Positions 1 to 8,128 are shown, numbered from the stretch's first letter. The stretch: 11,865 nt of DNA from Oehlia diaphana (GCA_003833135.1 QZLH01000334.1:85954-97818); one strand, 5' to 3'. Notes: generated by a model from the letters alone, not told the origin. Numbers and translations are program-made.

Positions 1-1662
1 GAAAAGATGATAAATCTGAAGAATTTACTGGTTTTGGAAGACTTTTAAAATTTATAAGTCTACTAGTATAAATTGCTTGTGGATGTGTTTGAATATTTTT
101 GGATTTATCTTCTTTTGGCTTGTTATTAAATTTTTTTCTCCTAATCTCATCACTTTCTTTTATTTGGAAGTAAATTTCACTATTTCGAATATTTTCACCA
201 TCTTCATCATCATCATCTTCTTCTTCACTATCTTCACTATCTTCACTATCTTCATCATATTCACTATCTTCACTATCTTCACCATCGTCGCCATCGTCAT
301 CATCATCACTATCATCACTATCATCAGTTTCATCACTCCATTTTTTTAATATCTGATACAATTCTTTGGTAGTAGGTCTGTTCTCTATTTCAGCATCCCA
401 GCATCTTATAATCAAATCTGCAAGTAATTTTGGTACATCTTCAGAAATTTTTGGTCTTTGTCCTTTACATATTGTAATAGCTAAAAATTCATTATGAGGA
501 ATATCACCATAAGGAATTTCTTCTGAAAGAAACTCATTCATTATTATTCCAAATGAATAAATATCTGATGCTTTTGTATACTGATGCCCACGTAAAACCT
601 CTGGTGCCATATATGGTAATACTCCATAAATTCCTTCTTCTTTAACTTTTTGCTTATTTGCTGATTGACACATTCCTAAATCACTTATATATGGTTCATC
701 ATCCCCAAATAATATATTACCTGAGTGAAAATCTTTATGAACTTTTCCAGAATTATGAATATCTAAAAGTCCTCTTGCAATTAGTAGTAATTCAAATATT
801 TTCAATCCATATCCTATATATTCTTTGGATTTATTTAAATAATTTCTCAAATTTCCATTATTACAGTAAAATAAAACCATCATATACGCTTTAGTATTTG
901 GATCTTGAGTTATTCCATTACATTCAATAACATCATTAAGATGAATATTAAGGTGAGTTTTAATCTAATTGATAAATAGAATTTTGCTAATAAATAAATA
1001 CAAGTAACAATTGTTAAATTCAAAGCAAATATAAATTACCTCATTTAGAAAGTCTGAGCAAATATCAGAAGAATTATTTAAGCTTTTTAATGCATATTTT
1101 TTATGGGAACTACGTTTCCATCTTTGATTTTTAATATCCCAAGAAAGAATACATCCTTCAGACCATTTAGCTGAATATACTTTACCAAAACCACCTTCAG
1201 CAACATAAGTGATATTTTGAAATTTTTCAAAAGGTATCCATTCAAGACATTTTCGATAACTTAAAGCATTAAGTTGTGAGTGTTGTATAAATTCATCAAT
1301 GTCTTTATTTCCACTAGTCCAATTTTTAAAGTTATCCTTAAATCTTTTAGCATTACAAGGTAGACACCATTCTTCTCCTGTACCAGGTTCATTACATTCT
1401 CCACATATTCCGTATACTTGTTTTCTTTTTTCTAAATCGTCCATATAAACTATTCTTTCATCTACAACTTCTGATTCAGTAGTTGAATCAATGGTAGAAA
1501 TTGTAACATGGTCCTTTTAATGATCAAAAAATTTATTACAATTTTTACTATAAAATTCGATAATTAACAATAATAAATGTGAATTTATAATACCTGATGC
1601 TCATCATAATAAACACTCTTCCATAATTTCTTCGGTTTTTTTTCCATACTATTAGTTTGCAT
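1..1662 (-). CDS. TKL-like protein kinase, three exons, C-terminus cut by window edge
   Basis: Predicted Ser/Thr- or dual-specificity protein kinase of the expanded Glomeromycotina family. Exons are 1594..1662, 1040..1513 and 1..964. The introns (1514..1593 and 965..1039) are GT-AG and phase 0. The start at 1660-1662 gives MQTNSMEKK and keeps frame into exon 2. At least 502 residues are present. In order: a CxxC...CxxC motif (C60, C63, C73, C76), then NWTSGN at 87-92; a kinase domain at about 121-390 with glycine loop GGFG (130-133), ATP lysine K166 (YALKSL), probable helix-C Glu E181, catalytic loop VHKDFHSGNIL (D259, N264), metal-binding D276 in DLG, MAPE (300-303) and the DIYSFG helix-F block at 315-320. 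An Asp/Glu/Ser tail spans about 392-432, followed by IYTSRLINFKSLPKP, which in relatives as I recall them lies close to the C-terminus. All key catalytic residues are kept, so activity is likely. Substrate is unknown. Confidence 0.93.
200..334 (-). repeat. Coding minisatellite giving the acidic kinase tail
   Basis: Imperfect tandem copies of a 9-bp unit (plus strand CTTCACTAT, coding GAA-GAT-AGT) with ATC/GAT triplet runs. On the coding strand this gives about 40 residues of Asp, Glu and Ser just after the kinase domain. The unit lengths are multiples of 3, so copy-number change would keep frame. The apparent plus-strand ORF at 77..349 is only the antisense of this stretch. Confidence 0.85.
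965..1039 (-). other. Kinase intron 2
   Basis: A 75-nt intron with donor GAG|GTAATT and acceptor CAATTAG|ATT, phase 0, between E181 and I182. It splits the FLNE|IK helix-C region. Unspliced, the frame runs into stops and the kinase ends before its catalytic loop, so splicing is needed for a functional product. Confidence 0.9.
1514..1593 (-). other. Kinase intron 1
   Basis: An 80-nt intron with donor CAG|GTATTA and acceptor TTAAAAG|GAC. It sits in phase 0 between residues 23 and 24. Removing it joins the 23-codon first exon to the reading frame upstream of Met47, which a simple ORF finder would otherwise take as the start. Confidence 0.82.
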
Positions 1663-1956
1663 TATATGAATTATAATTTTGTATATGTGAGTGATAAAAA
1701 TAAATTTCAGAATTATATATACGTAAAAAAAAAGTTAAAACGAACGGGTTGGTCGGAATATAAAAAAGCACAAAATTGTGCTACAGTTACATTAAGCTTA
1801 AACTATTACAAGAGAACAAAGTATTTATGTTTCAATAATGGTATTTGTGATACACTCAATTTATCTGTACCGTTTTGTGACCTTAATTTAAATAATAAAC
1901 CTGTTGCATCACAATGTAGCACTAATAAAGATCGGACTAACAATTTAACAATTTAA
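1657..1956 (+). other. Unassigned 99-codon open frame upstream of the kinase
   Basis: A 99-codon ATG-to-TAA frame that starts inside the antisense of the kinase start codon region and runs divergently. It encodes a Lys/Asn/Tyr-rich, Cys-containing sequence (for example RTGWSEYKKAQNCATV) with no signal peptide, membrane segment or family I recognise. It occupies the stretch where the kinase promoter and 5' UTR should lie, so it may be chance. I would not annotate it as a gene without transcript support. Confidence 0.15.
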
Positions 1957-2199
1957 TAAATTTATAGCATTATTTGATAATCACAAAATTATTATTAATA
2001 AGATTAAACCAATACATTCATGTACTGTATATTTACGTAAATTAAAGAGTGAGATAATTTTATTTTAGAAAAGGGATAACTAAAAAAATTTTCTATTTTC
2101 GAAAATATCATGGATTATTGCATGATATCTAAATAAAAGTTCTTTTTTTAATTAAAAGATTCAACATTAAACATAAATACAAGATATATATATATATAC
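1957..2199. other. AT-rich spacer
   Basis: No coding frame, RNA gene or strong repeat seen beyond a short (TA)n run near 2185-2198. It lies between the kinase upstream region and the candidate inverted-repeat element. Confidence 0.5.
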
Positions 2200-2745
2200 A
2201 TCGGACATGCTTTATACTGTATCACTTTGCCGATCATTTGCCGATCACATTTTACTCAACAATTAAAAATTTTAAAAAAGTATCTAGCAAAGTAAATTCC
2301 TAAACAAAATAATCAAAAGTGTGGCACCTTGATTGTTACACAACTTAATTACATAATTTTAATTAATTCTTTAATTCTTGTATACTATATTATTAATGTG
2401 ATAATTTGAAATTTCGGCCGATCACCGGACAAAAATTGATGGCCAGAGCCGAATATGCAAGGCCGAAAACTTATTCCTTTTATCATATATAATTTACAAA
2501 AAAAAAAATAATACAGGGTTTCGGCCTATAATACAGGTTTTTTGCTTATAGAGAATTTAGCTAATTATTTGTTATTAATGGACTTTTAATAAAAGAACAA
2601 ATCTTTTTGTTAGATCTTGGAAATACAACATTTTTTGCCATGAATTAAGTAAAATTTTTCCCTGTTGATAAATAACGGACGGCATTTATATTATGTGATA
2701 AGATCAAGCAAATGATCGACAAATGAAATAGTGATGTCTGCTATG
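2200..2745. mobile_element. Candidate small non-autonomous element with inverted 11-bp motifs
   Basis: On the left, TTTGCCGATCA is tandemly duplicated at 2226-2236 and 2237-2247. On the right, its reverse complement occurs at 2713-2723 (one mismatch), beside a more diverged copy at 2701-2712. Across the junction, 15 of 16 bases match in inverted orientation. Inside are GC-richer inverted motifs: TTTCGGCC near 2412, GGCCGAAA near 2461 and TTTCGGCCT at 2519-2527. There are also two copies of ATAATACAGG. No clean termini or target-site duplication can be fixed, so the boundaries are approximate. Confidence 0.35.
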
Positions 2746-2773
2746 CTTACACATATAACCGATATATAATACA

Positions 2774-2801
2774 AAATAATAATAATAATAATAATAATAA
2801 A
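2774..2801. repeat. (AAT)n microsatellite
   Basis: About nine AAT/ATA triplets in a row. The 64-codon minus-strand ORF over 2704..2898 gets its Tyr run from this repeat and is not a gene. Confidence 0.9.
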
Positions 2802-3732
2802 GAAGAACAAACTCCCACCCATAAAATAAAAAAAAATGATAATAAAAAAAGAATAATAATATAATATACTGCATATTTATATAAATACATTGATACAAAT
2901 TAAAGTAAATAAGTGTTTTTTATTTTTTAGTTAACCATTCACGTTTTCCATTGAATCTGATAATCTTTTCTTTCATCAGCACTCAAATGATCATTTATAT
3001 CAGGTTTATTCCAAGAAGCTTTAGCGGCTGCTTTCGTTATGGGACTTATTAGTAGTAGTTGATACTGTAGTACTAGCAGTATATGTGGTTGAGGTCGGTA
3101 GTTACTATTGTAGTAGAAGTTGCGTCAGATGCTTCTCTACTTACACTCGCACATTTATGATTTCTTTTTGTCATAATTATTCGATGTGATCCATCAGAAT
3201 TTTCTTCAGCAATTAATCTCTTTTGAATGTTTTTTGATGTTTAATATGTCCTGAATTTCTTCTTATACCTAAATTACTTGAAGAATCATTATTATTAATA
3301 ATAGTATTCGTTCCTACACTTATTCTTATACTACTGCTGCTTTTATTACTTATTCTACTACTCCCGTATCCTCTCCACTAATTCACTTACCAATGATACC
3401 AACATTACTATTTTAACCTTTTATACGCTACATTACGATTTATTTCACTACTAGCTTATTTTGTCATTGAATTCAATTCATTTAAATTAGAATGATTAAA
3501 GTAACCAATATTATTGGTATTTGTTGATGCTATTGTGTTTGTTACTGGTGGAGTTGAATAAGCAAATAATGACGTCAATATAGAAGTCGTTGTTAACGTG
3601 CCACCATCACTTCCTCCTATTAAATATTCATCATCACGTCCATTCTTCTTTTATCATCTTTTTTTAATGCATTCGCTAGTGCAAATCTATTCGTTATTGA
3701 TGTGTTTGAATGTTTTGTTTTCGATTTTATTG

Positions 3733-3820
3733 CTCTAAAATAAAATAATGATTGTTGATTGTTAATTGTTATTATTGTTGATATAAATGAGTTAATATAA
3801 CAGCATGATAAGTAACTTAC
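3733..3820 (-). other. Relic intron c of the GPCR-like pseudogene
   Basis: An 88-nt intron with donor GCA-A|GTAAGTT and acceptor TTTTAGAG|CA. It joins FFSYA to TIKSKTKHSNTSITNRF with a codon split after one base, the same phase as intron a. The nearer AG two bases upstream would give an immediate stop, so the second AG is preferred. Confidence 0.62.
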
Positions 3821-4041
3821 TTGCATATGAAAAAAAATTGAACCAAATTTTGTAATATTCAGTTGATATTGTAAAATCTATACAATTACGTATTAATATT
3901 CATATTATAATTGAATAATGTACGTGATAGATGAAATACCCATTAGTGAATGACATTATTAAAAATATTGCCATAATTATTACTAATGAAGAAATTGCCA
4001 AACACAATCGGGAAGAAAGAAGTAATGAAGTTTTGAAATTT

Positions 4042-4105
4042 CTATTAAAAAAGAAAATAATAAATTTTCTTTTTTAATACTTAAAATTAACGTGTATTCA
4101 CTTAC
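4042..4105 (-). other. Relic intron b of the GPCR-like pseudogene
   Basis: A 64-nt intron with donor GTAAGTG and acceptor TTTTTTAATAG|AAATTTC. It lies between the basic loop (RRAAIY) and the next membrane span (KTSLLLSSRLCLAISS). The exact frame across the junction is blurred by frameshifts on both sides. Confidence 0.6.
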
Positions 4106-4444
4106 ATAAATTGCGGCACGTCTTTAAAGTTAAAACATATCAGAAGTAATACTAACAGTTTCTTTACGTTTTAATGCTTTAAATCAAAATTATTAAAAAG
4201 ATCATCATCACCCATACTTCACCCATATTACCCAAATTAATTATGTATTCTAGTTGAACTCGCTTTACTGTATCTAAATCATTAATATCTACACAATGTC
4301 CTGTTATCCATGCGAATGAAATTAATGTTAATATTGGCGTTATCAATAATAAAAATCTATTATATCTACTATATCTATTTGGTGACTTTTTTATTACTAT
4401 TATTTGTATGTTCATTCTTTGATTATTTATTGGAGCTGTACATG

Positions 4445-4531
4445 CTAATAAGAAAAAAAAAGAGAGAAAAGATTAAGAAAGATTAAAAACAGAAAAAAAA
4501 AATTCTTTTTCTCATTATATATATGACTTAC
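4445..4531 (-). other. Relic intron a of the GPCR-like pseudogene
   Basis: An 87-nt intron with donor ATAA|GTAAGT, a long pyrimidine stretch, and acceptor TTATTAG|CA. Joining restores the frame ALMYPI-T-CTAPINN, with the Thr codon split after its first base. This junction is the best evidence that the flanking pieces belong to one gene. Confidence 0.7.
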
Positions 4532-4595
4532 TTATAGGATACATTAACGCTAATCCGATGGCTAATTCTACTTAAATCTTGATTAATTGATCAAT

Positions 4596-4614
4596 AAAAA
4601 AAAAAAAAAAAAAA

Positions 4615-4653
<39 letters not shown>

Positions 4654-4663
4654 AAAAAAAAAA
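4596..4663. repeat. Interrupted poly(A) tract
   Basis: Runs of 22, 31 and 10 A, separated by TT and TTT. On the minus strand it lies just upstream of the recognisable start of the GPCR-like pseudogene. A possible ATG (4674-4676, MAEII) lies beyond it. It has no other retrotransposon hallmark. Confidence 0.95.
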
Positions 4664-4726
4664 TGATTTCAGCCATAGTATAATTTGATACGTGTCAAAA
4701 ATACGTCAAATATATAAATCACAAGA

Positions 4727-4972
4727 TGATGACAATCCCTGGCCCTTATGGAGTGGACTATGGTAACGTACCACCAATTCTTTAGCAATGGGAGACAATG
4801 GTGTGAGCTGGAATAGTCCCGGCAAGAGGCCAGGAAATATTTGAAATTTTCAGCGTATAGCCTCTGGGAAACCTATATTTGCCCGGGTTTACAAACGCAA
4901 TATACTGTCATTACACAAATTAGTAAATATGATTGTAGTGGTATGGATGACTCCTTGAAGTTTTGCTCTTAA
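4727..4972. other. GC-richer patch of unknown origin, possible coding relic
   Basis: This stretch stands out from its AT-rich flanks (CCTGGCCCTTATGGAG, CCCGGCAAGAGGCCAGG, GCCCGGG). On the plus strand, 4733-4972 is one frame of 79 codons broken only by a TAG at 4814-4816, with pieces such as MEWTMVTYHQFFSNGRQWC and SRQEARKYLKFSAYSLWET. The minus strand also reads open for about 40 codons (YRFPRGYTLKISNISWPLAG), then meets TAA, TAG and TAA. I recognise neither. It does not match the tRNA, U1, U2 or U4 patterns I know. Confidence 0.35.
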
Positions 4973-5281
4973 ATGACCACTTTCTTTTGTTGAAGATGAC
5001 CAGAAAGATAATTATTAACTAATGACGATGATATTAATATAGTATTCGTTAAATTTTTTTCGTTTCTTTTTTTGATATCGTAAAGTTTTACAGATAAAAG
5101 AATATCCGGACTATCTCTGTTTAAAAAAAAAATAATAATAAATTATTTTGCGAATAATTGGAATAATTTATTTTTTATTTATTAGCGTTAGTATCTTAAA
5201 TAATCGAAATTCAGGAAAAAAAAAGAAATAAAAATTAAATAACTAGCCTAATACAAAGTAAAATGTGGTGAAATGATTTGA
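4973..5281. other. AT-rich spacer
   Basis: No gene, RNA or element recognised. Short A and T runs only. Confidence 0.5.
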
Positions 5282-5506
5282 ATGAACGGTAAATGGTATT
5301 TCGTAAACAATGATAATAAAGATGCAAAATAAGGTATATTTTTCAAGTTATCGCGAGGATGGATTTATAGTCAATTTACAAGAAAGAAATCAAAATGTGA
5401 TGATCTCAACATTATCAACATATACTATATAACCTATAGAGTATCATGTGATTCATTGCAAATAACTTTTTTAGGAAAAGTTAGAAGGTTGTTCAAAATT
5501 TTTTAG
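5282..5506 (+). pseudogene. Possible coding relic, unrecognised
   Basis: From ATG at 5282 the frame reads MNGKWYFVNNDNKDAK, a TAA at 5330, then 57 codons open to a TAG at 5504. It continues a further 10 codons to another TAG. Pieces such as KLSRGWIYSQFTRKKSKCDD and YRVSCDSLQITFLGKVRRLF look protein-like, with mixed charged and Cys residues rather than low complexity. No family is recognised. An open run of this length can occur by chance, so this is a weak call. Confidence 0.25.
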
Positions 5507-5836
5507 GAATCCGAAAGATACGTCGGTAAATTTTTCTTTTCGTAGCGACATCACTTTCAAATGAGGATTTAAAAATTTATCTATTTATAAAATAATATTT
5601 ATATAATTATACTGTAATTACTTGCGATAGAAAATCTAATATTTGACTTAAATATTAATGTTAGAACAAATGAAAATTTTTAATTGCACAATTAATTCTT
5701 TAGTTCCAACTTTTTTTTAATTTTAAACTCTTATTGAACACTTATCATATAAGATACTGTACGTTTGTATGTTCAGTTATACTTTAATATGTGTTGTACC
5801 ATTAGTCAAACCGAAGCTTAGTAGTCCATCTGGGTT
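5507..5836. other. AT-rich spacer
   Basis: Nothing recognised. It ends at the left flank (CATCTG) of the next element. Confidence 0.5.
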
Positions 5837-5844
5837 ACGGTACG

Positions 5845-5950
5845 TTTCGTCGAAGTCAATTTCGCCAAAACCCATTTCACCGAATTCATCTCGCCGAATG
5901 GATGTTTCATCGAAGACCCCGAGTCGTCCATTTCGTCGAAGGACACCTCT
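5845..5950. repeat. Left array, 15-bp units
   Basis: About seven degenerate copies, consensus near TTTCGCCGAAACCCA. Unit starts are at about 5846, 5861, 5876, 5890 and 5906, with a short unit before 5932. Each carries the near-palindrome TTCGCCGAA. The 65-codon ORF here arises from the 3-fold unit length. Confidence 0.8.
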
Positions 5951-6202
5951 CCATAAATTTTGGTGATTAACATACTGTAATTATTTTCTTAATTATTAAC
6001 AATTCGATACAAAGAAAATAAAAAATATTTCGCAAATTGATGAGTACGACGAATTTGTTATCTTTATATGAACTTACTGTAAGATCGAATAAATTAATTT
6101 TTCTTTGATTTAAAAAAAAAAAATTAAACAAACGCGACTTACAATGTATAAATAATCCGTTTGTCTTCTGAAAAGGAAAGGAAATTTAATAAATTCCATG
6201 TC

Positions 6203-6347
6203 TTCGGTGGCTTCAGCGAAATGTCCTTCGGCAAATGGCCATTCGGGGAAATGGTATTCAGCGAAATGGCACTTCGGTGAAACATTCTTCGGCAAAATTG
6301 CTTCGGCCAAAATGGGTTTCGATGAGATGAACTTCGGCGAAAAGTCC
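6203..6347. repeat. Right array, 15-bp units
   Basis: About nine to ten copies of TTCGGCGAAATGGCA. TTC positions at 6212, 6227, 6242, 6257, 6273, 6288, 6302, 6318 and 6333 show a period of 14-16. The orientation is opposite to the left array. Overlapping ORFs on both strands here (94, 73 and 61 codons) are products of the array and not genes. Confidence 0.9.
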
Positions 6348-6499
6348 GGATACCGTTCATCTGTCCATGTGATCATACAATAAAGTCGTTCCATTACAGG
6401 TCATCAGAAAGATTTATTAACTAAAAAATAAATAACTAAGAAAATGGAACTTCCTATCGATTTTGTTCAGTTTTAAAGTTATTCTCAAAAATTTCCAGG

Positions 6500-6640
6500 C
6501 TTAGATTACCCGTTTTTTTATAGCCTATCTTCTTCTGGTAAAGTAATTAAGCTTTTAAAAATCTCAACATTAAAGTACTCAAGTTTTCTGGATTTCCTTC
6601 GATTTCTTCCTTGTGAAAACACAATTTCCATAAAATGTAT
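6500..6640 (-). pseudogene. Weak coding relic, unrecognised
   Basis: On the minus strand one frame reads HKEEIEGNPENLSTLMLRFLKA then stop, and the next frame continues LITLPEEDRL then stop. The two join across one frameshift into a plausible polar helix-rich segment. Fungal cytochrome P450 loops before helix I can look like this, but the resemblance is too short to name a family. Confidence 0.22.
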
Positions 6641-6759
6641 GTAAAAAAAAATGTTATTTGACCATATATTATTCGAAAAATCATTATTTGTAATTTTATG
6701 ATATTCGTAAGTCTTATTGTAAACATAAACAAGCACTAACTTAACATACAAATGACGTT

Positions 6760-7255
6760 CAAAATAACATGTTTAAACATAACAGTTAATGCGAAATGCA
6801 ATCGTTACATAATAAGGTCAATTTATGTATAGTAAATTCCTATTGTAAAATTTATGCCTTTTATTTTCTTTTACAATGTCGTTTGGTTGCGGTGTCGACT
6901 TTCTAATGTTAACAATGTCAACATGTATCAGGAATTTTAACTATGCTACACTTAAATTCGATGTATCTTTTAAATGTGTAATTGATTTTATTAATATATA
7001 TTATTAAAGATGGTTACAGTAGTTTTTTGTTTATAATTAGGAATTTAATATGGTAATAATTAGTTAATTAACAATAATAAATAACATGTATTAAATTATA
7101 TTTATAAAATTAGAATGATATAAATTATATTTACAATAATATAGTTTATATTAATGATTTGACGTTTGAGTGTATTTTCACCCTGGGCGATTTAATAATT
7201 TTTTTGTAATTACTAAGGTATGTTTTTATTTTTTGTTTTAGTTTATTTATTACAT
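6760..7255. other. AT-rich spacer
   Basis: No gene or element recognised. Very AT-rich, with TTAATTA and ATATTTATA runs and no clear tandem unit. Confidence 0.5.
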
Positions 7256-7259
7256 GTAA

Positions 7260-7615
7260 TTTCCGTTCCCTACTAACTTTCTTTCTTCTTTTTACTTGAT
7301 CCTTCCTGTTTATCTCATTTCTATCCCTTCTCCATTTTTTTGTTTTCTTTTTGTCTCTTCATTTCTTTTGCTCTTTTTATTCTTCCCTTCCTTCATTTTT
7401 TCTGTTATTTTTACTTCCTTTTTGTTTCTTCATCTTTTCATTCCTTTACACTACCCTTCGTTCCTTTCATTTTTTTTTATTCCCACTTGATCTTTTTCGT
7501 TCCTTTTGTTTCATTCACTCTCCCTTTACTCCATTTCGTTTCTCCCTCACTCCCACTTCGTTTCTTTTATTCACTTTTATCTCCCTATTTTTTTATTCAC
7601 CCTCATTTTTTTGAT
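7260..7615. repeat. Pyrimidine-rich low-complexity tract
   Basis: About 350 bases in which the plus strand is nearly all T and C, with repeated TTCCTT, TTCATT, TTTCGTT and CTCCC. Purines are scattered singly. Open frames in all three plus-strand phases (Phe/Ser/Leu-rich) are due to composition. A polypurine strand of this length could adopt non-B structure, which is inference. Confidence 0.88.
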
Positions 7616-7811
7616 TAATTTTTTAAAGTATTTCTACAGATATTTTTTATTAATTAATTATAAATTTTATAATTATTTCTTATTTTATATTACGTCAATC
7701 TTAAACTTATAACCAACTTCAAAAAAAATATTTGAATAATTAAATGTATTAGAATCTATTCATTTTATTTATTATTATTCTTTTGGTACTTAATTTAACT
7801 AAACCATTTGA

Positions 7812-8128
7812 ATTAAAATCTTTATTCAAAAATCTGGTAGTTATTTAGAGAATTTCGGATATGGATTTGGTTATAATAATCTATTATTAAATCAACAATT
7901 TCTTCAAAAAATAATTGACATTTTTACATATTTTATAATTAATTAATTGATTTTTATGAATTTGAAAATCAAATTATTTATCTAGCGTTCAATTTAATTG
8001 AAAAATCTTACTCATCTTTCTATCAACGTTGGTCAATTTTGATATGTTATATTGATTTTTTTAAAAAAGATAATAATTTTGTAAATATATTTAATATAAT
8101 AAAAATTTTGATAGAAGAAAAAGTATAA
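7812..8128 (+). pseudogene. Decayed coding fragment, unrecognised
   Basis: Frame one (7812-7946) reads IKIFIQKSGSYLENFGYGFG then YNNLLLNQQFLQKIIDIFTY to a TAA. An overlapping second frame (7943-8128) reads LIDFYEFENQIIYLAFNLIE, then KSYSSFYQRWSILICYIDFF, ending IEEKV and TAA. The two run end to end, as expected for one gene broken by a frameshift or a lost intron. Neither is low complexity, and Trp, Gln and Glu are well spread. No family is recognised and there is no start codon at the front, so a 5' exon may be missing. Confidence 0.38.

Larger units (their letters stand above)
2939..4592 (-). pseudogene. Decayed GPCR-like multi-span membrane protein with Ser/Thr/Asn-rich tail
   Basis: Reading the minus strand with three introns removed gives protein-like segments: VELAIGLALMYPITCTAPIN; a loop with KKSPNRYSRYNR; span FLLLITPILTLISFAWITG; span EVWVMMIFLIIL; basic loop FKALKRKETVSITSDMF then RRAAIY; span CLAISSLVIIMAIFLIM; and FTISTEYYKIWFNFFSYA. 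A long polar tail follows (STPPVTNTIASTNTNNIGYF, NSDGSHRIIMTKRNHK, STTYTASTTVSTTTNKSHNE) ending near KASWNKPDINDHLSADERKD. The order of spans, a basic third loop before the next span, and a long tail resemble a GPCR lacking its N-terminal spans; the family is inferred only. Damage: in-frame stops at about 4572, 4130, 3900 and 3456, and frameshifts near 4185, 3650, 3413, 3375, 3230, 3090 and 3025, several in A-runs. The neighbouring kinase is intact, which argues against poor sequence quality. Confidence 0.72.
5837..6356. mobile_element. Non-autonomous inverted-repeat element built from 15-bp repeats
   Basis: The ends match as an inverted pair: ACGGTA at 5837-5842 and TACCGT at 6351-6356. The next 100 bases inward are arrays of the same 15-bp unit in opposite orientation, so the arms can pair (for example TTTCGTCGAAGTCAAT against TTTCGCCGAAGTTCAT on the other strand). 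The centre, about 5955-6200, is AT-rich and codes for nothing. CATCTG occurs just outside both ends (5827-5832 and 6358-6363) and may be a target-site duplication, but a few bases separate it from the matching termini. It has the structure of a MITE or foldback element; superfamily unknown. Confidence 0.7.

Noticed and set aside
77..349. 90-codon plus-strand ORF rich in Phe, Ile and Thr
   Set aside because: It is the antisense of the acidic minisatellite in the kinase gene. Its IFTIFTIF repeats mirror the EDS repeats on the coding strand.
658..894. 78-codon plus-strand ORF
   Set aside because: It lies fully antisense to the catalytic domain of the kinase, which has clear family motifs.
2704..2898. 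64-codon minus-strand ORF with a Tyr run
   Set aside because: Its body is the translated (AAT)n microsatellite and AT-rich flanks.
4596..4663. Poly(A) tract as the tail of a LINE or SINE
   Set aside because: The sequence directly upstream on the plus strand is the antisense of the GPCR-like pseudogene, with no reverse transcriptase, tRNA-like head or flanking duplication.
4727..4900. GC-rich patch as a tRNA or spliceosomal RNA
   Set aside because: I could not find A-box and B-box motifs, a cloverleaf, or the conserved U1, U2 or U4 starts.
5769..5966. 65-codon Ser/Pro/Lys-rich ORF
   Set aside because: It runs through the left 15-bp array and its repeated ISPK pieces follow the repeat unit.
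6110..6394. Overlapping ORFs on both strands (94, 73 and 61 codons)
   Set aside because: They translate the 15-bp tandem array, whose period is a multiple of 3 and so stays open in several frames. The repeating FAE/FPE blocks are repeat-derived.
7296..7712. Four overlapping plus-strand ORFs rich in Phe, Ser and Leu
   Set aside because: All three frames are open because the tract lacks purines and so lacks stop codons. They resemble membrane proteins only by composition.
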